In this document: positions 38,886 through 47,880 of the stretch, in pieces
Layout of the letters: every line of letters begins with the position of its first letter
How positions within the stretch are numbered: the first letter of the stretch is position 1
Assembly: GCF_025354735.1 (NCBI RefSeq)
Contig: NZ_JANXMI010000054.1
Span: forward strand, 1-49,291
Length of the DNA stretch: 49,291 nucleotides
Reading direction: 5' to 3'
Origin: Rugamonas sp.
GTDB taxonomy: Bacteria > Pseudomonadota > Gammaproteobacteria > Burkholderiales > Burkholderiaceae_D
Notes under the pieces: generated by a model
What the model was told of the DNA's origin: nothing
The model's database searches: none
Seen by the model: only the letters and a program-made list of their open reading frames with translations
Program-made: the position numbers and the translations under genes

Positions 38886-41800
38886 TTAATTGCCGGCCTT
38901 GGCCGCCTCCAATTTACCACCATCGAGCTTGGTGACCACCGGCGCCTTCCACGGTCCCGTCACCTGCATCTGGTAGGTCAGCGCCTTCATCACCGGCGTG
39001 CTGAGGAAAAGCTGGGCCAGGAAGCTGCCGATGCCGATCACCGGGTTGACGGCCAGCGCATACACCAGCGGCGCCGTGCCGAGATTGACTTCGGGTATCA
39101 CCACCACGTGCAGATTGGTCGATTCGTTGGCGATGTCGGCACTGCCGTCCATCAACACGGTGGCGGCGACGCCGTGCATTTTCAAGTTGTCGGTCTTGAC
39201 GATGCCGCGGTTGATGCTGGCGTTGGCCGTGATGCCGTCGAAGGCCAGGCCTTCCGAAAAGATGTCGTGGAAATCGAGCTTGAGCAGATGCGGCAGCGCT
39301 TGCAGGCTGAGCACGCCGAGCAGCTTGGCCGCGCCCGGATCCTGTTTCAGGAACTGGCCTTTTTCCACGTTCATGGCGATCTGGCCCGACAGCGTGGGGA
39401 TGTCCAGCGAGTACGGTAAGCCCTTCCACGCGATGTCGCCGCTGAGCTTGCCCTTGCCGTTGCGCACGGTGCCGGCGAAGCCGAGGCGGTCGAGCAGCTT
39501 GCCGGCGTCGGCGATGTCGAGCACGAAGTTCAGGCTGGTGTCGTGCACGCCGTCTTTGGTGGTCCACTTGCCGCTGCCGGTCAGCGTGCCGTCGGCGTTG
39601 GCCAGCGACAGCTTGCTGACGCGCCATTCGCGCGAGGCCGTGATGAGGGCGTTGTTGGCCTGCAAATCGAGCCGGCCCAGCGGCTTGTTGAACAGCTCGA
39701 AGCGCTCGGCGACGATGTCGAGCGCCGGGATGGTCGGCGCCACGCTGCCGGCCTCGAGCAAGTCCTTGACGTCGTTGGCGGCCGACTCCGGGATGATGAG
39801 CGAGGACAGCCGCGCCGTCACCTTGCCCACGCCCTGCCCTGTCACCGAATCGCTCCAGGTGACATAGCCGGACGCCTGCGCGGCGTCGACGCTGGCCTGC
39901 CACACGCCCTTCTGGCGGCTGACGCCGATGACCACGTTGTCGAGCTTGCGGGAGCCGACGATCAATTCGCTGCTGCGGGCGGCCACGCTGTCGGGCACCA
40001 CGTACTGGCCGAAGTCGGCGCCCTCCTCGCCGGGCCGGGGCGGCTCGGCGGGGCCGGCGATGCTGCCGCCCAGGTCCAGCCAGGAATCGACGTTGAGCGC
40101 GCGCAGGCTGACGTTGAGCATCATGCCGCTGTCGGGCTCGGGCGCGGGCGCGTTCACGCCTATGCCGCCGTGCACCAGCTTCCACGGCGCCTTGCCGATT
40201 TTCTGGCGCACATAATGGGCCGCGACGGTGTTGCCGAGGCTGATGCGGATATCGTCGCGGGCCACGCCCGGTTCGGTGGCGGCCGCCTCGTTCATGGCGA
40301 AGTGGATGGGCAGGGCGTCGGCCGGCGCTTTTTTCAGCGGCGCCGGGAAGTCCAGGCCGAGGCCGGCCAGCGTCGAATCGACCAGCACCTGCACCTGGTG
40401 GTCGCGCACCGTGACCTGGCCGGTGTAGCGGGTGGCGCCGTTGAAGTGGCCGGCCAGGCGCTGCATCAGCGGCGCCGGATAATTCTTGCGGAAACCGTCG
40501 GCCGTGATGTTGCCGCCCAGCTTGACGACGATGGCGCCGTCGCGCTGGGTGCCGCCGGCGATGGCGAGCGGGCCGCCGAGGAAGCTGCCGCCGAGCGCGT
40601 TGAGGTTCACGCCGCGCTCGCTGAATTCTATCTTGCCCTGCGCGCCCAGCAACGGCGGCAAATCGTCGAACAGGGTGACGTCGGCGCCCAGCAGCTGCAA
40701 GCCGCCCTGCACCTTGGCGTCGGCCAGGTGGGCCAGCGGCAAATGCAGCTTGAGCGCCAGCCTGGCGTTGCCGGTGGCCTGGGTCTGCTCGGTGACATTG
40801 CCTATCCATTCCAGCACCGGGCTGGCGGCCACGTATTTGACGAACTCCTGCATCGGCGCGGCGGCGCTGCCGTCGATGTCGAGCAGGGAATCGTGCGAGC
40901 CCAGCTCCGGTATCACGGCCTTCACGGCGCTCAGCGCGACGCCGGCCGTGCGCGCCGTCTCGGCATTGATTTCCATGCGCCGGCCTTCGACCACGATGCT
41001 GCCGTGGATGGCTTCGAGCAGCGGCCACAGCGGCGACTTGCCATCCTTGGACAGATGGTTGGGCGTGTAGTTGAGGATGCCGTTCTCGATGCGGCCGGCG
41101 ACGCGGAATTCACCGCGCGCCTTGTCGGCCGCCGTCGTGCCGGCGAAGGGGAATTGCGCCAGGTCGCCGCGCAGGCGGATGTTGACGTCTTGCGCGACGC
41201 CGCCCTGCAAGGCGCCGGTCAGCCAGGCGCGCAGCTCGGCGTGGGTTTGCAGCGGCAGGTAGCGGTCTATCTTGTTCAGCTCGAAGCCGTTCAGCCTGCC
41301 GGTGAAATCGACCTTGCCGCCGCCCTTGCCGTTGAGCGCCATCAGGTCGCTGCCGGACAGGGAACCGCTCAGGCCGCGCTGGACGAAATCGAGGGCGTCG
41401 ATTTGCAGCAGCAATTTATTTTCGGCCGGGAAGGACCAGCTGGCCTGCATATTCAGCTGGTCGAAGGGCATGGCCGGGTCGCTGAAATAATCGGGCATCT
41501 GCAACACCAGCGCCGTCGAGTTGAGGCTGAAGCTGCCGCCGTGCTCGGTGGCGTCGATGGCGCCGCTCAGGTTGTCGAAGCCGGGGATGGCCGGCAGCGC
41601 CGTGATCGCCGGCGCGTGGGCGCTCTTGGCGACGGCCAGGCGCGGCGGCTGGGCCCGCATGCCGAGGCCGGCCAGCTGGCCCTGCACGCGGTACGATTGC
41701 AGCGCCGGATAAGCGCCCTGCCACTGGGCGGAAAAATCGATCAGGCGGCCGCGCGGCGCGAAGTCGGCCAGCATCTTGCGCTGCGCCGCGCTCAGCGGCA

Positions 41801-43037
41801 GATGCTCGACCAGGCCGGCCAGGGTTTGCAGGTCGAGCAGCTGGGCGTGGATTTCGGTCTGCTCGGGCACGCTGGCGTCGGCGGCCGTGTAATGTTCGGA
41901 CAGCGAGGTCGGCGCCAGCGTCATGCCGTCGCGCGTGGTCAGCGAAAAATTGGCCAGCTCGATGCGGTGGCCGCGCGTGCCGAAGGCCGGGTGGCCGATC
42001 AAGCCCGGCGTGCCGGCCGGGAATTCCTCGCGCGCCGACACGCGGCCGCTGACCTGCACCAGGTCGAGCGCCGGCAAGTCGGGACCCAGCAGCGCCGTCA
42101 GGTTGCTCAGGCCGATGTCGGCCGTGAAGCCGGCCAGCTTGCCCTGGTCCAGCGTGACCCAGGCCCGCAGCGAACCACGGCCCGAGCTCAGGTCCAGCGG
42201 ATACGTCAGATAGGTTTTCCAGGCCGCCAGGTCGGCGCGGCGCAAGTCGGCGTAGATTTCGCCTTTCCACAGCGCCATGTTGGAGATGTGCTCGGAAAAC
42301 GCCGGATGGTCGAAGTCGGCGCGCAAGTCGAGCGGCGCGCTCAGCGCGGCCGGCGGCGTGGCCTGGAGCGCGAACTGGTGGCGGCGCCACTGGTTGCGCA
42401 GCAGCAGGTTGACATTCTCCAGCGCCAGCGGCGGCGTGCCGCGCAAGCCGTCGCTCCAGGCCAGCCGGCCTTCGCGGATGACGATTTCGCGCTGCGACAG
42501 CAGCCAGTCGGCGCCCTTGCCGTCGCCCGGCTTGGCGGGGTCGAAGTAGACGCCGGCCGCGTACAGCTTGCCGTCCGCATCGCGCCGCACGGCCAGCTCG
42601 GGCCGTATCAATTCCAGCGACTCGAAGCGCACGCCGGTGCCCAGCACGGTCCACCACGACAGCGTGGCCGACACGCTCGGCAGCGCCAGTACCTGCTTGC
42701 CGGCGGCGTCGCGCAGCACCACGTCGCCGAGGAACAGATTGGGCCGCAAGCCATTCCACGAGGCATAAATGCGGGAGATCGACACATCGTTGCCGACGGC
42801 GCGGCTGGCCATGCGCTCGATATCGCCCTTGTAGTGTTCGATATTCGGCAAGACGGCGTAGCGCAGGGTCAGGAACAGGACGGCGAAGGCGAAGTAAAGC
42901 AGCAGCGTCAGCTTGACGGTGAAACCGAGCACGTGGTGCGTGGCCAGGTTGCAAAAGCGATAGGCGGCCAGAAGCCGGTGCCAGCGCACGGCCAAGGGCA
43001 CGTTGCCTGTCACGGTCTTCTCCGACGGTTTTTGCAT
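38886..43037 (-). CDS. yhdP: YhdP-family giant envelope lipid-transport protein (AsmA-like)
   Basis: 1383 aa. N-terminal membrane helix (about 42-62, LTLLLYFAFAVLFLTLRYAV), then a very long periplasmic beta-rich body with the conserved YhdP segments (SWNGLRPNLFLGDVVLRDAA, GLSGSLSGSDLMALNGKGGG, WKGLPYSLDIPTLSGQIAMN). The C-terminal end is GSFLAQLFLSTPVMKALTYQ. Bridge-like proteins of this group carry phospholipid between membranes. Start ATG 43037; the TTG codon directly before it is less likely. Confidence 0.95.
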   Translation of the reverse strand: MQKPSEKTVTGNVPLAVRWHRLLAAYRFCNLATHHVLGFTVKLTLLLYFAFAVLFLTLRYAVLPNIEHYKGDIERMASRAVGNDVSISRIYASWNGLRPNLFLGDVVLRDAAGKQVLALPSVSATLSWWTVLGTGVRFESLELIRPELAVRRDADGKLYAAGVYFDPAKPGDGKGADWLLSQREIVIREGRLAWSDGLRGTPPLALENVNLLLRNQWRRHQFALQATPPAALSAPLDLRADFDHPAFSEHISNMALWKGEIYADLRRADLAAWKTYLTYPLDLSSGRGSLRAWVTLDQGKLAGFTADIGLSNLTALLGPDLPALDLVQVSGRVSAREEFPAGTPGLIGHPAFGTRGHRIELANFSLTTRDGMTLAPTSLSEHYTAADASVPEQTEIHAQLLDLQTLAGLVEHLPLSAAQRKMLADFAPRGRLIDFSAQWQGAYPALQSYRVQGQLAGLGMRAQPPRLAVAKSAHAPAITALPAIPGFDNLSGAIDATEHGGSFSLNSTALVLQMPDYFSDPAMPFDQLNMQASWSFPAENKLLLQIDALDFVQRGLSGSLSGSDLMALNGKGGGKVDFTGRLNGFELNKIDRYLPLQTHAELRAWLTGALQGGVAQDVNIRLRGDLAQFPFAGTTAADKARGEFRVAGRIENGILNYTPNHLSKDGKSPLWPLLEAIHGSIVVEGRRMEINAETARTAGVALSAVKAVIPELGSHDSLLDIDGSAAAPMQEFVKYVAASPVLEWIGNVTEQTQATGNARLALKLHLPLAHLADAKVQGGLQLLGADVTLFDDLPPLLGAQGKIEFSERGVNLNALGGSFLGGPLAIAGGTQRDGAIVVKLGGNITADGFRKNYPAPLMQRLAGHFNGATRYTGQVTVRDHQVQVLVDSTLAGLGLDFPAPLKKAPADALPIHFAMNEAAATEPGVARDDIRISLGNTVAAHYVRQKIGKAPWKLVHGGIGVNAPAPEPDSGMMLNVSLRALNVDSWLDLGGSIAGPAEPPRPGEEGADFGQYVVPDSVAARSSELIVGSRKLDNVVIGVSRQKGVWQASVDAAQASGYVTWSDSVTGQGVGKVTARLSSLIIPESAANDVKDLLEAGSVAPTIPALDIVAERFELFNKPLGRLDLQANNALITASREWRVSKLSLANADGTLTGSGKWTTKDGVHDTSLNFVLDIADAGKLLDRLGFAGTVRNGKGKLSGDIAWKGLPYSLDIPTLSGQIAMNVEKGQFLKQDPGAAKLLGVLSLQALPHLLKLDFHDIFSEGLAFDGITANASINRGIVKTDNLKMHGVAATVLMDGSADIANESTNLHVVVIPEVNLGTAPLVYALAVNPVIGIGSFLAQLFLSTPVMKALTYQMQVTGPWKAPVVTKLDGGKLEAAKAGN

Positions 43038-43258
43038 CAATAAGCTAATAAATCCGGCCCGGCGTAAAATAAATCGCTAAAATCGTCCCACCTGGCGTGA
43101 TGCATCCAAGCAAACCCTGCTACGGCCACCCGACAGTGCGGTGCGGCCCTGCTCGGACACGGGCTGACGTCCCGCGCAGCAATTCTACCGCATACACCGG
43201 CGCCTCAAGCCGTAATTACGGCCCTCAGGCCCGCGCCACAGCAAGGAAACCGCCTTTC

Positions 43259-45979
43259 ATGACCGCCATCGCAACGACTTCACCATCCCGTTTTTACCAG
43301 CGCTGGCTGGCCGCCGCCCCGGAACGGGCCGCAAAAGTGGAGGAGTTGGCGCAATTATCGCTTGTCGGGATGAATTTCGCTGACTATCTGGCAAAAGAAA
43401 GCGCCGCCGGCCTGCCGCTGGGCCGGGCCATGCGGCGCCTGCGCAACCTAGTGGTGTGCGCACTGATCCGGCGCGACCTGGACGGCCGCGCCGACCTGGC
43501 CGAGGTGGTCGCGACCATGACCGCCTTCGCCGACTTCGCCATCGCCCGCCACCTGGAGGCGCTGGACGCCGAACAACGCGCCGCCCACGGCACGCCGACC
43601 GACCACGAATCGGGCCTGCCGCAGCAACTGATGGTGTTGGCCATGGGCAAGCAAGGCGGCGGCGAACTGAATGTGTCGTCCGACATCGACCTGATCTTCG
43701 TGTATGCCGAGGATGGCGACACGGTGGTGAGCGAAGCGGGCCAGCGCGGCTTGTCGAACCATGAGTATTTCATCCGGCTGGGCAAGAAGTTGATCGCCGC
43801 ATTGGCGGAGATCACCGAAGATGGCTATACTTTCCGCGTCGATATGGCCTTGCGGCCGAACGGCGGCTCGGGACCGCTGGCGGCCAGCCTCGGCATGGTC
43901 GAGCAATACCTGATCGTGCAGGGCCGCGAATGGGAGCGCTACGCCTGGGTCAAGGCGCGCGCCGTCACCGGCCGCGCCGACGACATCGCCGCGCTCGACG
44001 CCATCGTGCGGCCGTTCGTGTTCCGGCGCTACCTCGACTTCGGCGTCATCGACGCCATCCGCACCATGCACGCCCAGATCCGCGCCGAGGTCAACCGGCA
44101 GGAACGGCTGCACCCGGACCGCAGCAACAACGTCAAGCTGGGCCGGGGCGGGATCCGGGAAATCGAATTCCTGGCGCAAGTGTTCCAGCTGATACGGGGC
44201 GGGCGCGACGCCGCGCTGCGCGACCGCTCAACGCGCACCACCCTGCGCACCATCGGCGATAAATCCCTGCTAAGCGCGGACATCGTACGCCAACTGCTGG
44301 CATCCTACACCTTCCTGCGCAACCTGGAACACCGCCTGCAATACCTGGACGACGCCCAGATCCACACGCTGCCGGCCAACGACGCCGACCGCCTGGTGGT
44401 GGCGCAAATGATGGGCCTGCCCGACACGGCGGCCTTGCTGACGCGGCTGGAAGCGCACCGCGCCTTCGTCGCCGGCCAGTTCGATGAAATGTTCGCCGAC
44501 AAGAGCAGCGGCAGCGAAAACGATATCGACCCGCGTTCCAGCAACGAATGCGCCGATCCCGACAACCGCGAAGCGATCGAGGCCCGGTTCGCCGCGCTCG
44601 GCTTCGTCGACCCGGCCGGCGCCGCCAACCGCCTGATCGCCACTTGGCGGGCGCCGCGCCTGCAATCGCTGCCGGAAGCGAGCCGCAACCGCCTGGTCGC
44701 GCTGGTCAACACGGCGCTGCCGCTGATCGCCCTGTGCGCGCAGGAGTCGACCGGCGGCAATGCGCAGGCCACGTTGGGCCGGCTGCTCGATTTCCTCGAA
44801 GCCATCGCGCGCCGCTCGGCCTATCTGTCGCTGCTGACCGAATATCCGCACACACTGACGCGCGTGATCCGCATGGTGCACGCCAGCGGCTGGGCCGCCA
44901 CCTTCCTGACGCAACATCCCATCCTGCTCGACGAATTGCTCGACGACCGGGTCCGCAACGCCGTGTTCGACCCGGCCGCGCTGGCCGTCGAGCTCGACCA
45001 GCAACTGGCCGGCGCCGCCGGCGACACCGAGCGCCAGATGGATATCTTGCGCGAAGTGCACCACGCCCAGCTGTTCCACCTGCTGGCCCAGGACTTGGCC
45101 GGCGACCTGACGGTGGAAAAGCTGGCCGACCATTTGTCGGCGCTGGCCGATACCATCGTCGCGGCGGCCGTGCCGGCCGTGTGGCGGACGGTGGCCACGC
45201 GCCACCGCGAGGTGCCGCGCTTCGCCGTGATCGCGTACGGCAAGCTGGGCGGCAAAGAACTCGGCTACGTCTCCGATCTCGACGTCATCTTCCTGTTCGA
45301 CGACGCCGACCAGGACGCGCCGGCCTTGTACGCCAAGCTGGCCCAGCGGTTCATCACGTGGATGACGTCGCACACCTCGGCCGGCATCCTGTTCGACATC
45401 GATATCGCGCTGCGGCCCGACGGCGCCAGCGGCATGCTGGTGTCGAGCGTGGCCGCCTTCGAGCGCTACCAAAGCTCCTCGGCCTGGATCTGGGAACACC
45501 AGGCGCTGACCCGGGCCCGCTTCTGCGCCGGCGATGCGGCCATCGGCTTGCGCTTCGAGCAAATCCGCGACGCCGTGCTGGCGCGCCCGCCAGCCGACGG
45601 CCTGAAGGCCGAAGTACTTGCTATGCGGCAAAAAATGCACGATGCCCACCCCAACCATTCCAACTTGTTCGACTTGAAACAAGACGCCGGCGGCATGATC
45701 GACATCGAATTCATCGTCCAGTTCCTCGTGCTGCGATATGCGGCGACGTTCCCGCAGTTGACTGCGAACATCGGCAACATTGCACTGCTGAAATTATGCG
45801 CCACGCTCGTCCTGATAGACGCGGCGCTGGCGGACCAGGTTGGCGATGCGTATCGGCAACTTCGCAAGCTGCAACACCAGCTGCGTCTACAGGGCCAGGA
45901 TCTGGCCCGGGTCGAACCGGCACAGGTGGCCGCGCATGCCGCGTGCGTGCGGCAGTTATGGAACGCTATTTTTAATTGA
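43259..45979 (+). CDS. glnE: Bifunctional glutamine-synthetase adenylyltransferase/adenylyl-removing enzyme
   Basis: 906 aa from ATG 43259. Two nucleotidyltransferase halves: MGKQGGGELNVSSDIDLIFV (about 135-155, the GS-deadenylylating half) and YGKLGGKELGYVSDLDVIFL (about 660-680, adenylylating half), each with the DxD metal pair. RRYLDFGVIDAIRTMHAQIR and GRGGIREIEFLAQVFQLIRG are conserved linkers. Controls glutamine synthetase by AMP transfer. Divergent from yhdP; the 221-base gap holds both promoters, not resolved. An upstream open frame to 43097 is not family-like. Confidence 0.95.
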   Translation: MTAIATTSPSRFYQRWLAAAPERAAKVEELAQLSLVGMNFADYLAKESAAGLPLGRAMRRLRNLVVCALIRRDLDGRADLAEVVATMTAFADFAIARHLEALDAEQRAAHGTPTDHESGLPQQLMVLAMGKQGGGELNVSSDIDLIFVYAEDGDTVVSEAGQRGLSNHEYFIRLGKKLIAALAEITEDGYTFRVDMALRPNGGSGPLAASLGMVEQYLIVQGREWERYAWVKARAVTGRADDIAALDAIVRPFVFRRYLDFGVIDAIRTMHAQIRAEVNRQERLHPDRSNNVKLGRGGIREIEFLAQVFQLIRGGRDAALRDRSTRTTLRTIGDKSLLSADIVRQLLASYTFLRNLEHRLQYLDDAQIHTLPANDADRLVVAQMMGLPDTAALLTRLEAHRAFVAGQFDEMFADKSSGSENDIDPRSSNECADPDNREAIEARFAALGFVDPAGAANRLIATWRAPRLQSLPEASRNRLVALVNTALPLIALCAQESTGGNAQATLGRLLDFLEAIARRSAYLSLLTEYPHTLTRVIRMVHASGWAATFLTQHPILLDELLDDRVRNAVFDPAALAVELDQQLAGAAGDTERQMDILREVHHAQLFHLLAQDLAGDLTVEKLADHLSALADTIVAAAVPAVWRTVATRHREVPRFAVIAYGKLGGKELGYVSDLDVIFLFDDADQDAPALYAKLAQRFITWMTSHTSAGILFDIDIALRPDGASGMLVSSVAAFERYQSSSAWIWEHQALTRARFCAGDAAIGLRFEQIRDAVLARPPADGLKAEVLAMRQKMHDAHPNHSNLFDLKQDAGGMIDIEFIVQFLVLRYAATFPQLTANIGNIALLKLCATLVLIDAALADQVGDAYRQLRKLQHQLRLQGQDLARVEPAQVAAHAACVRQLWNAIFN

Positions 45980-46050
45980 ACACCGCGACGGCAACGGGCA
46001 TTCTTAATTGACGTGTATATTTATCTTTCCGTTATGGAATGGAGATAAAG

Positions 46051-46518
46051 ATGAAAGCACTATTGGCCGCAGTCGCAGTCAGTATTAACATCAGCATTCT
46101 GGCCATACCCGGCGCCGCGTTCGCGGCCGATAAAGGCACGGCGGCCGAGGCCATCGCCATGGTTAAAAAAGCCGTCGCACTGATTAAATCGGACGGCAAG
46201 GAAAAAGCCTACGCCGCCTTTTCCGACCGCGCCAATACCAGCTTCCACGACCGCGATTTATATATCTTTGTTTATGACTTGAATGGCGTGGCTGTGGCGC
46301 ACGGCAATAATCCCAAGATGGTCGGCAAACCTTTAATTGACCTGAAAGATAATGAGGGCAAACCACTGGTGAAAGAAATGGTCGACGTCGCAAAACTCAG
46401 GGGCAGAGGCTGGGTCAAATATAAATGGCCGAATCCTGTCGCCAAAACGATCGAATCCAAATCCAGCTATGTGGAACGAGTGGACGATGTGCTGGTCGGC
46501 TCGGGCATTTACAAATAA
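46051..46518 (+). CDS. Small secreted single-Cache-domain protein
   Basis: 155 aa from ATG 46051 behind GGAGATAAAG. Signal peptide ends AAFAAD. The mature part is an sCache_2-like sensor: AAYAAFSDRANTSFHDRDLY, FVYDLNGVAVAHGNNPKMVG, WVKYKWPNPVAKTIESKSSY. No signalling domain is attached, so it is likely a soluble periplasmic ligand-binding partner, role unknown. A strong terminator follows. Confidence 0.9.
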   Translation: MKALLAAVAVSINISILAIPGAAFAADKGTAAEAIAMVKKAVALIKSDGKEKAYAAFSDRANTSFHDRDLYIFVYDLNGVAVAHGNNPKMVGKPLIDLKDNEGKPLVKEMVDVAKLRGRGWVKYKWPNPVAKTIESKSSYVERVDDVLVGSGIYK

Positions 46519-46555
46519 CAGCGCGCCCCCGGCTACGCTGTAGCGACAATACAGG

Positions 46556-46596
46556 AATGGAGTGCCCGGCATCGACGGCCCGGCACTCCATTTTTT
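46556..46596 (+). terminator. Intrinsic terminator of the Cache-domain gene
   Basis: AATGGAGTGCC (46556-46566) pairs with GGCACTCCATT (46582-46592) over a 15-base loop, followed by six T (46591-46596). Confidence 0.88.
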
Positions 46597-46760
46597 CATC
46601 GCTGAAAGCGGGTCCGCAGCACGTTGCATCATTTTGCCGGGCTACGATCTTGAATTCATGCTATTTTTTAGCTTGAACAGATCAATTATCAGCATGCTAT
46701 CGCCTCGCATCCCAGCGCTCGGGCAAGCCAGTCCAAAAGGGCCGCTTCAATCACGTGAAT

Positions 46761-46799
46761 AAAAAAATGCCCCCCGGCTTATCGACGGGAGGCATTTTT
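46761..46799 (-). terminator. Intrinsic terminator of gapA
   Basis: In the minus direction AAAAATGCCTCCCG pairs with CGGGGGGCATTTTTTT across a short loop. It lies 35 bases after the gapA stop and also has five T on the plus side, so it may work in both directions. The 46597-46760 stretch between the two terminators holds no supported gene. Confidence 0.85.
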
Positions 46800-46833
46800 A
46801 TGACAGCGCAGTTTATGCGCTGTTTTTAAGTGA

Positions 46834-47844
46834 TTACTTGGCAGTCATCAAGGCGACGGTGGTATCGAGCATACGGTTCGAGAAGCCCCATTCATTGTCG
46901 TACCACGACGATACTTTCACCAGGCGACCATTAACTTTGGTCAGCGTCGAATCGAAATTCGACGAGGCCGGATTATGGTTGAAGTCGATGGACACCAGCG
47001 GCTCGGTCTGATAAGTCAGAATGCCGTTCAATGCGCCTTCCGAAGCCGTCTTCAAAATGGCATTGACTTCGTCCACCGTTGTTTCACGCGAGGCGATAAA
47101 CGTCAGGTCGACCAGCGAGACATTAATGGTCGGAACGCGAATCGCGAAACCATCAAGCTTGCCATTCAATTCCGGCAGCACCAGGCCCACCGCCGCGGCG
47201 GCGCCGGTTTTGGTGGGAATCATGCTCATCGTGGCGGAACGGGCACGGCGCAGATCTTCATGCCATACGTCGGACAATACCTGGTCGTTGGTATAAGCGT
47301 GAACCGTGGTCATCAAACCGTTTTCCACACCGATGGCATCGTTCAATGGCTTGACCAGCGGCGCCAGGCAATTGGTGGTGCACGACGCGTTCGAGATCAC
47401 GGTGTCGGTCGATTTCAGCACGTGCTGGTTGACGCCGAACACGATGGTGGCGTCGACATCCTTGCCGCCCGGTGCGGAAATGATGACTTTCTTGGCGCCG
47501 CCTTTCAGGTGGGCCGACGCTTTTTCCTTGGTGGTGAAGAAGCCGGTGCATTCGAGCACGACGTCCACGCCCAGCTCGCCCCACGGGATTTCCGCAGGGT
47601 TGCGCTGCGCGAAGACGCGGATGGCGTCGCCGTTGACGATCATATTGTCGCCTTCGACCGTGACGGTGCCGGGGAACTTGCCGTGGGCCGTGTCGTAACG
47701 GGTCAGGTGGGCGTTCGACTTGGCATCGCCGAGGTCGTTGATCGCCACGATCTGGATATCTTGTTTCTTGCCGCCTTCGTAGAAAGCGCGCAGTACATTG
47801 CGGCCGATGCGGCCATAACCATTGATTGCAACTTTGATCGTCAT
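46834..47844 (-). CDS. gapA: Glyceraldehyde-3-phosphate dehydrogenase
   Basis: 336 aa. NAD site [15 protein letters not shown] (8-22), active site [15 protein letters not shown] with the catalytic Cys, [20 protein letters not shown], and the C-terminal [14 protein letters not shown]. Glycolysis/gluconeogenesis in the cytoplasm. Starts 36 bases after the transketolase stop with CAGGAG as ribosome site, so likely one tkt-gapA operon. Confidence 0.98.
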   Translation of the reverse strand: MTIKVAINGYGRIGRNVLRAFYEGGKKQDIQIVAINDLGDAKSNAHLTRYDTAHGKFPGTVTVEGDNMIVNGDAIRVFAQRNPAEIPWGELGVDVVLECTGFFTTKEKASAHLKGGAKKVIISAPGGKDVDATIVFGVNQHVLKSTDTVISNASCTTNCLAPLVKPLNDAIGVENGLMTTVHAYTNDQVLSDVWHEDLRRARSATMSMIPTKTGAAAAVGLVLPELNGKLDGFAIRVPTINVSLVDLTFIASRETTVDEVNAILKTASEGALNGILTYQTEPLVSIDFNHNPASSNFDSTLTKVNGRLVKVSSWYDNEWGFSNRMLDTTVALMTAK

Positions 47845-47880
47845 ACTTTGCTCCTGATTAAAAGAAACTACAGCAATAAA

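Noticed and set aside
38886-43043. Long plus-strand frame (1166 codons from 39543) antisense to yhdP, and similar long frames antisense to infB, typA and rluB
   Set aside because: His/Gln/Arg/Val/Asp-rich translations antisense to conserved genes arise from codon bias in GC-rich DNA; no domain is visible in any of them.
43097-43258. 54-codon N-terminal extension of glnE
   Set aside because: Cys/Arg/Pro-rich and unlike GlnE; ATG 43259 with upstream AAGGAA gives the family-like start.
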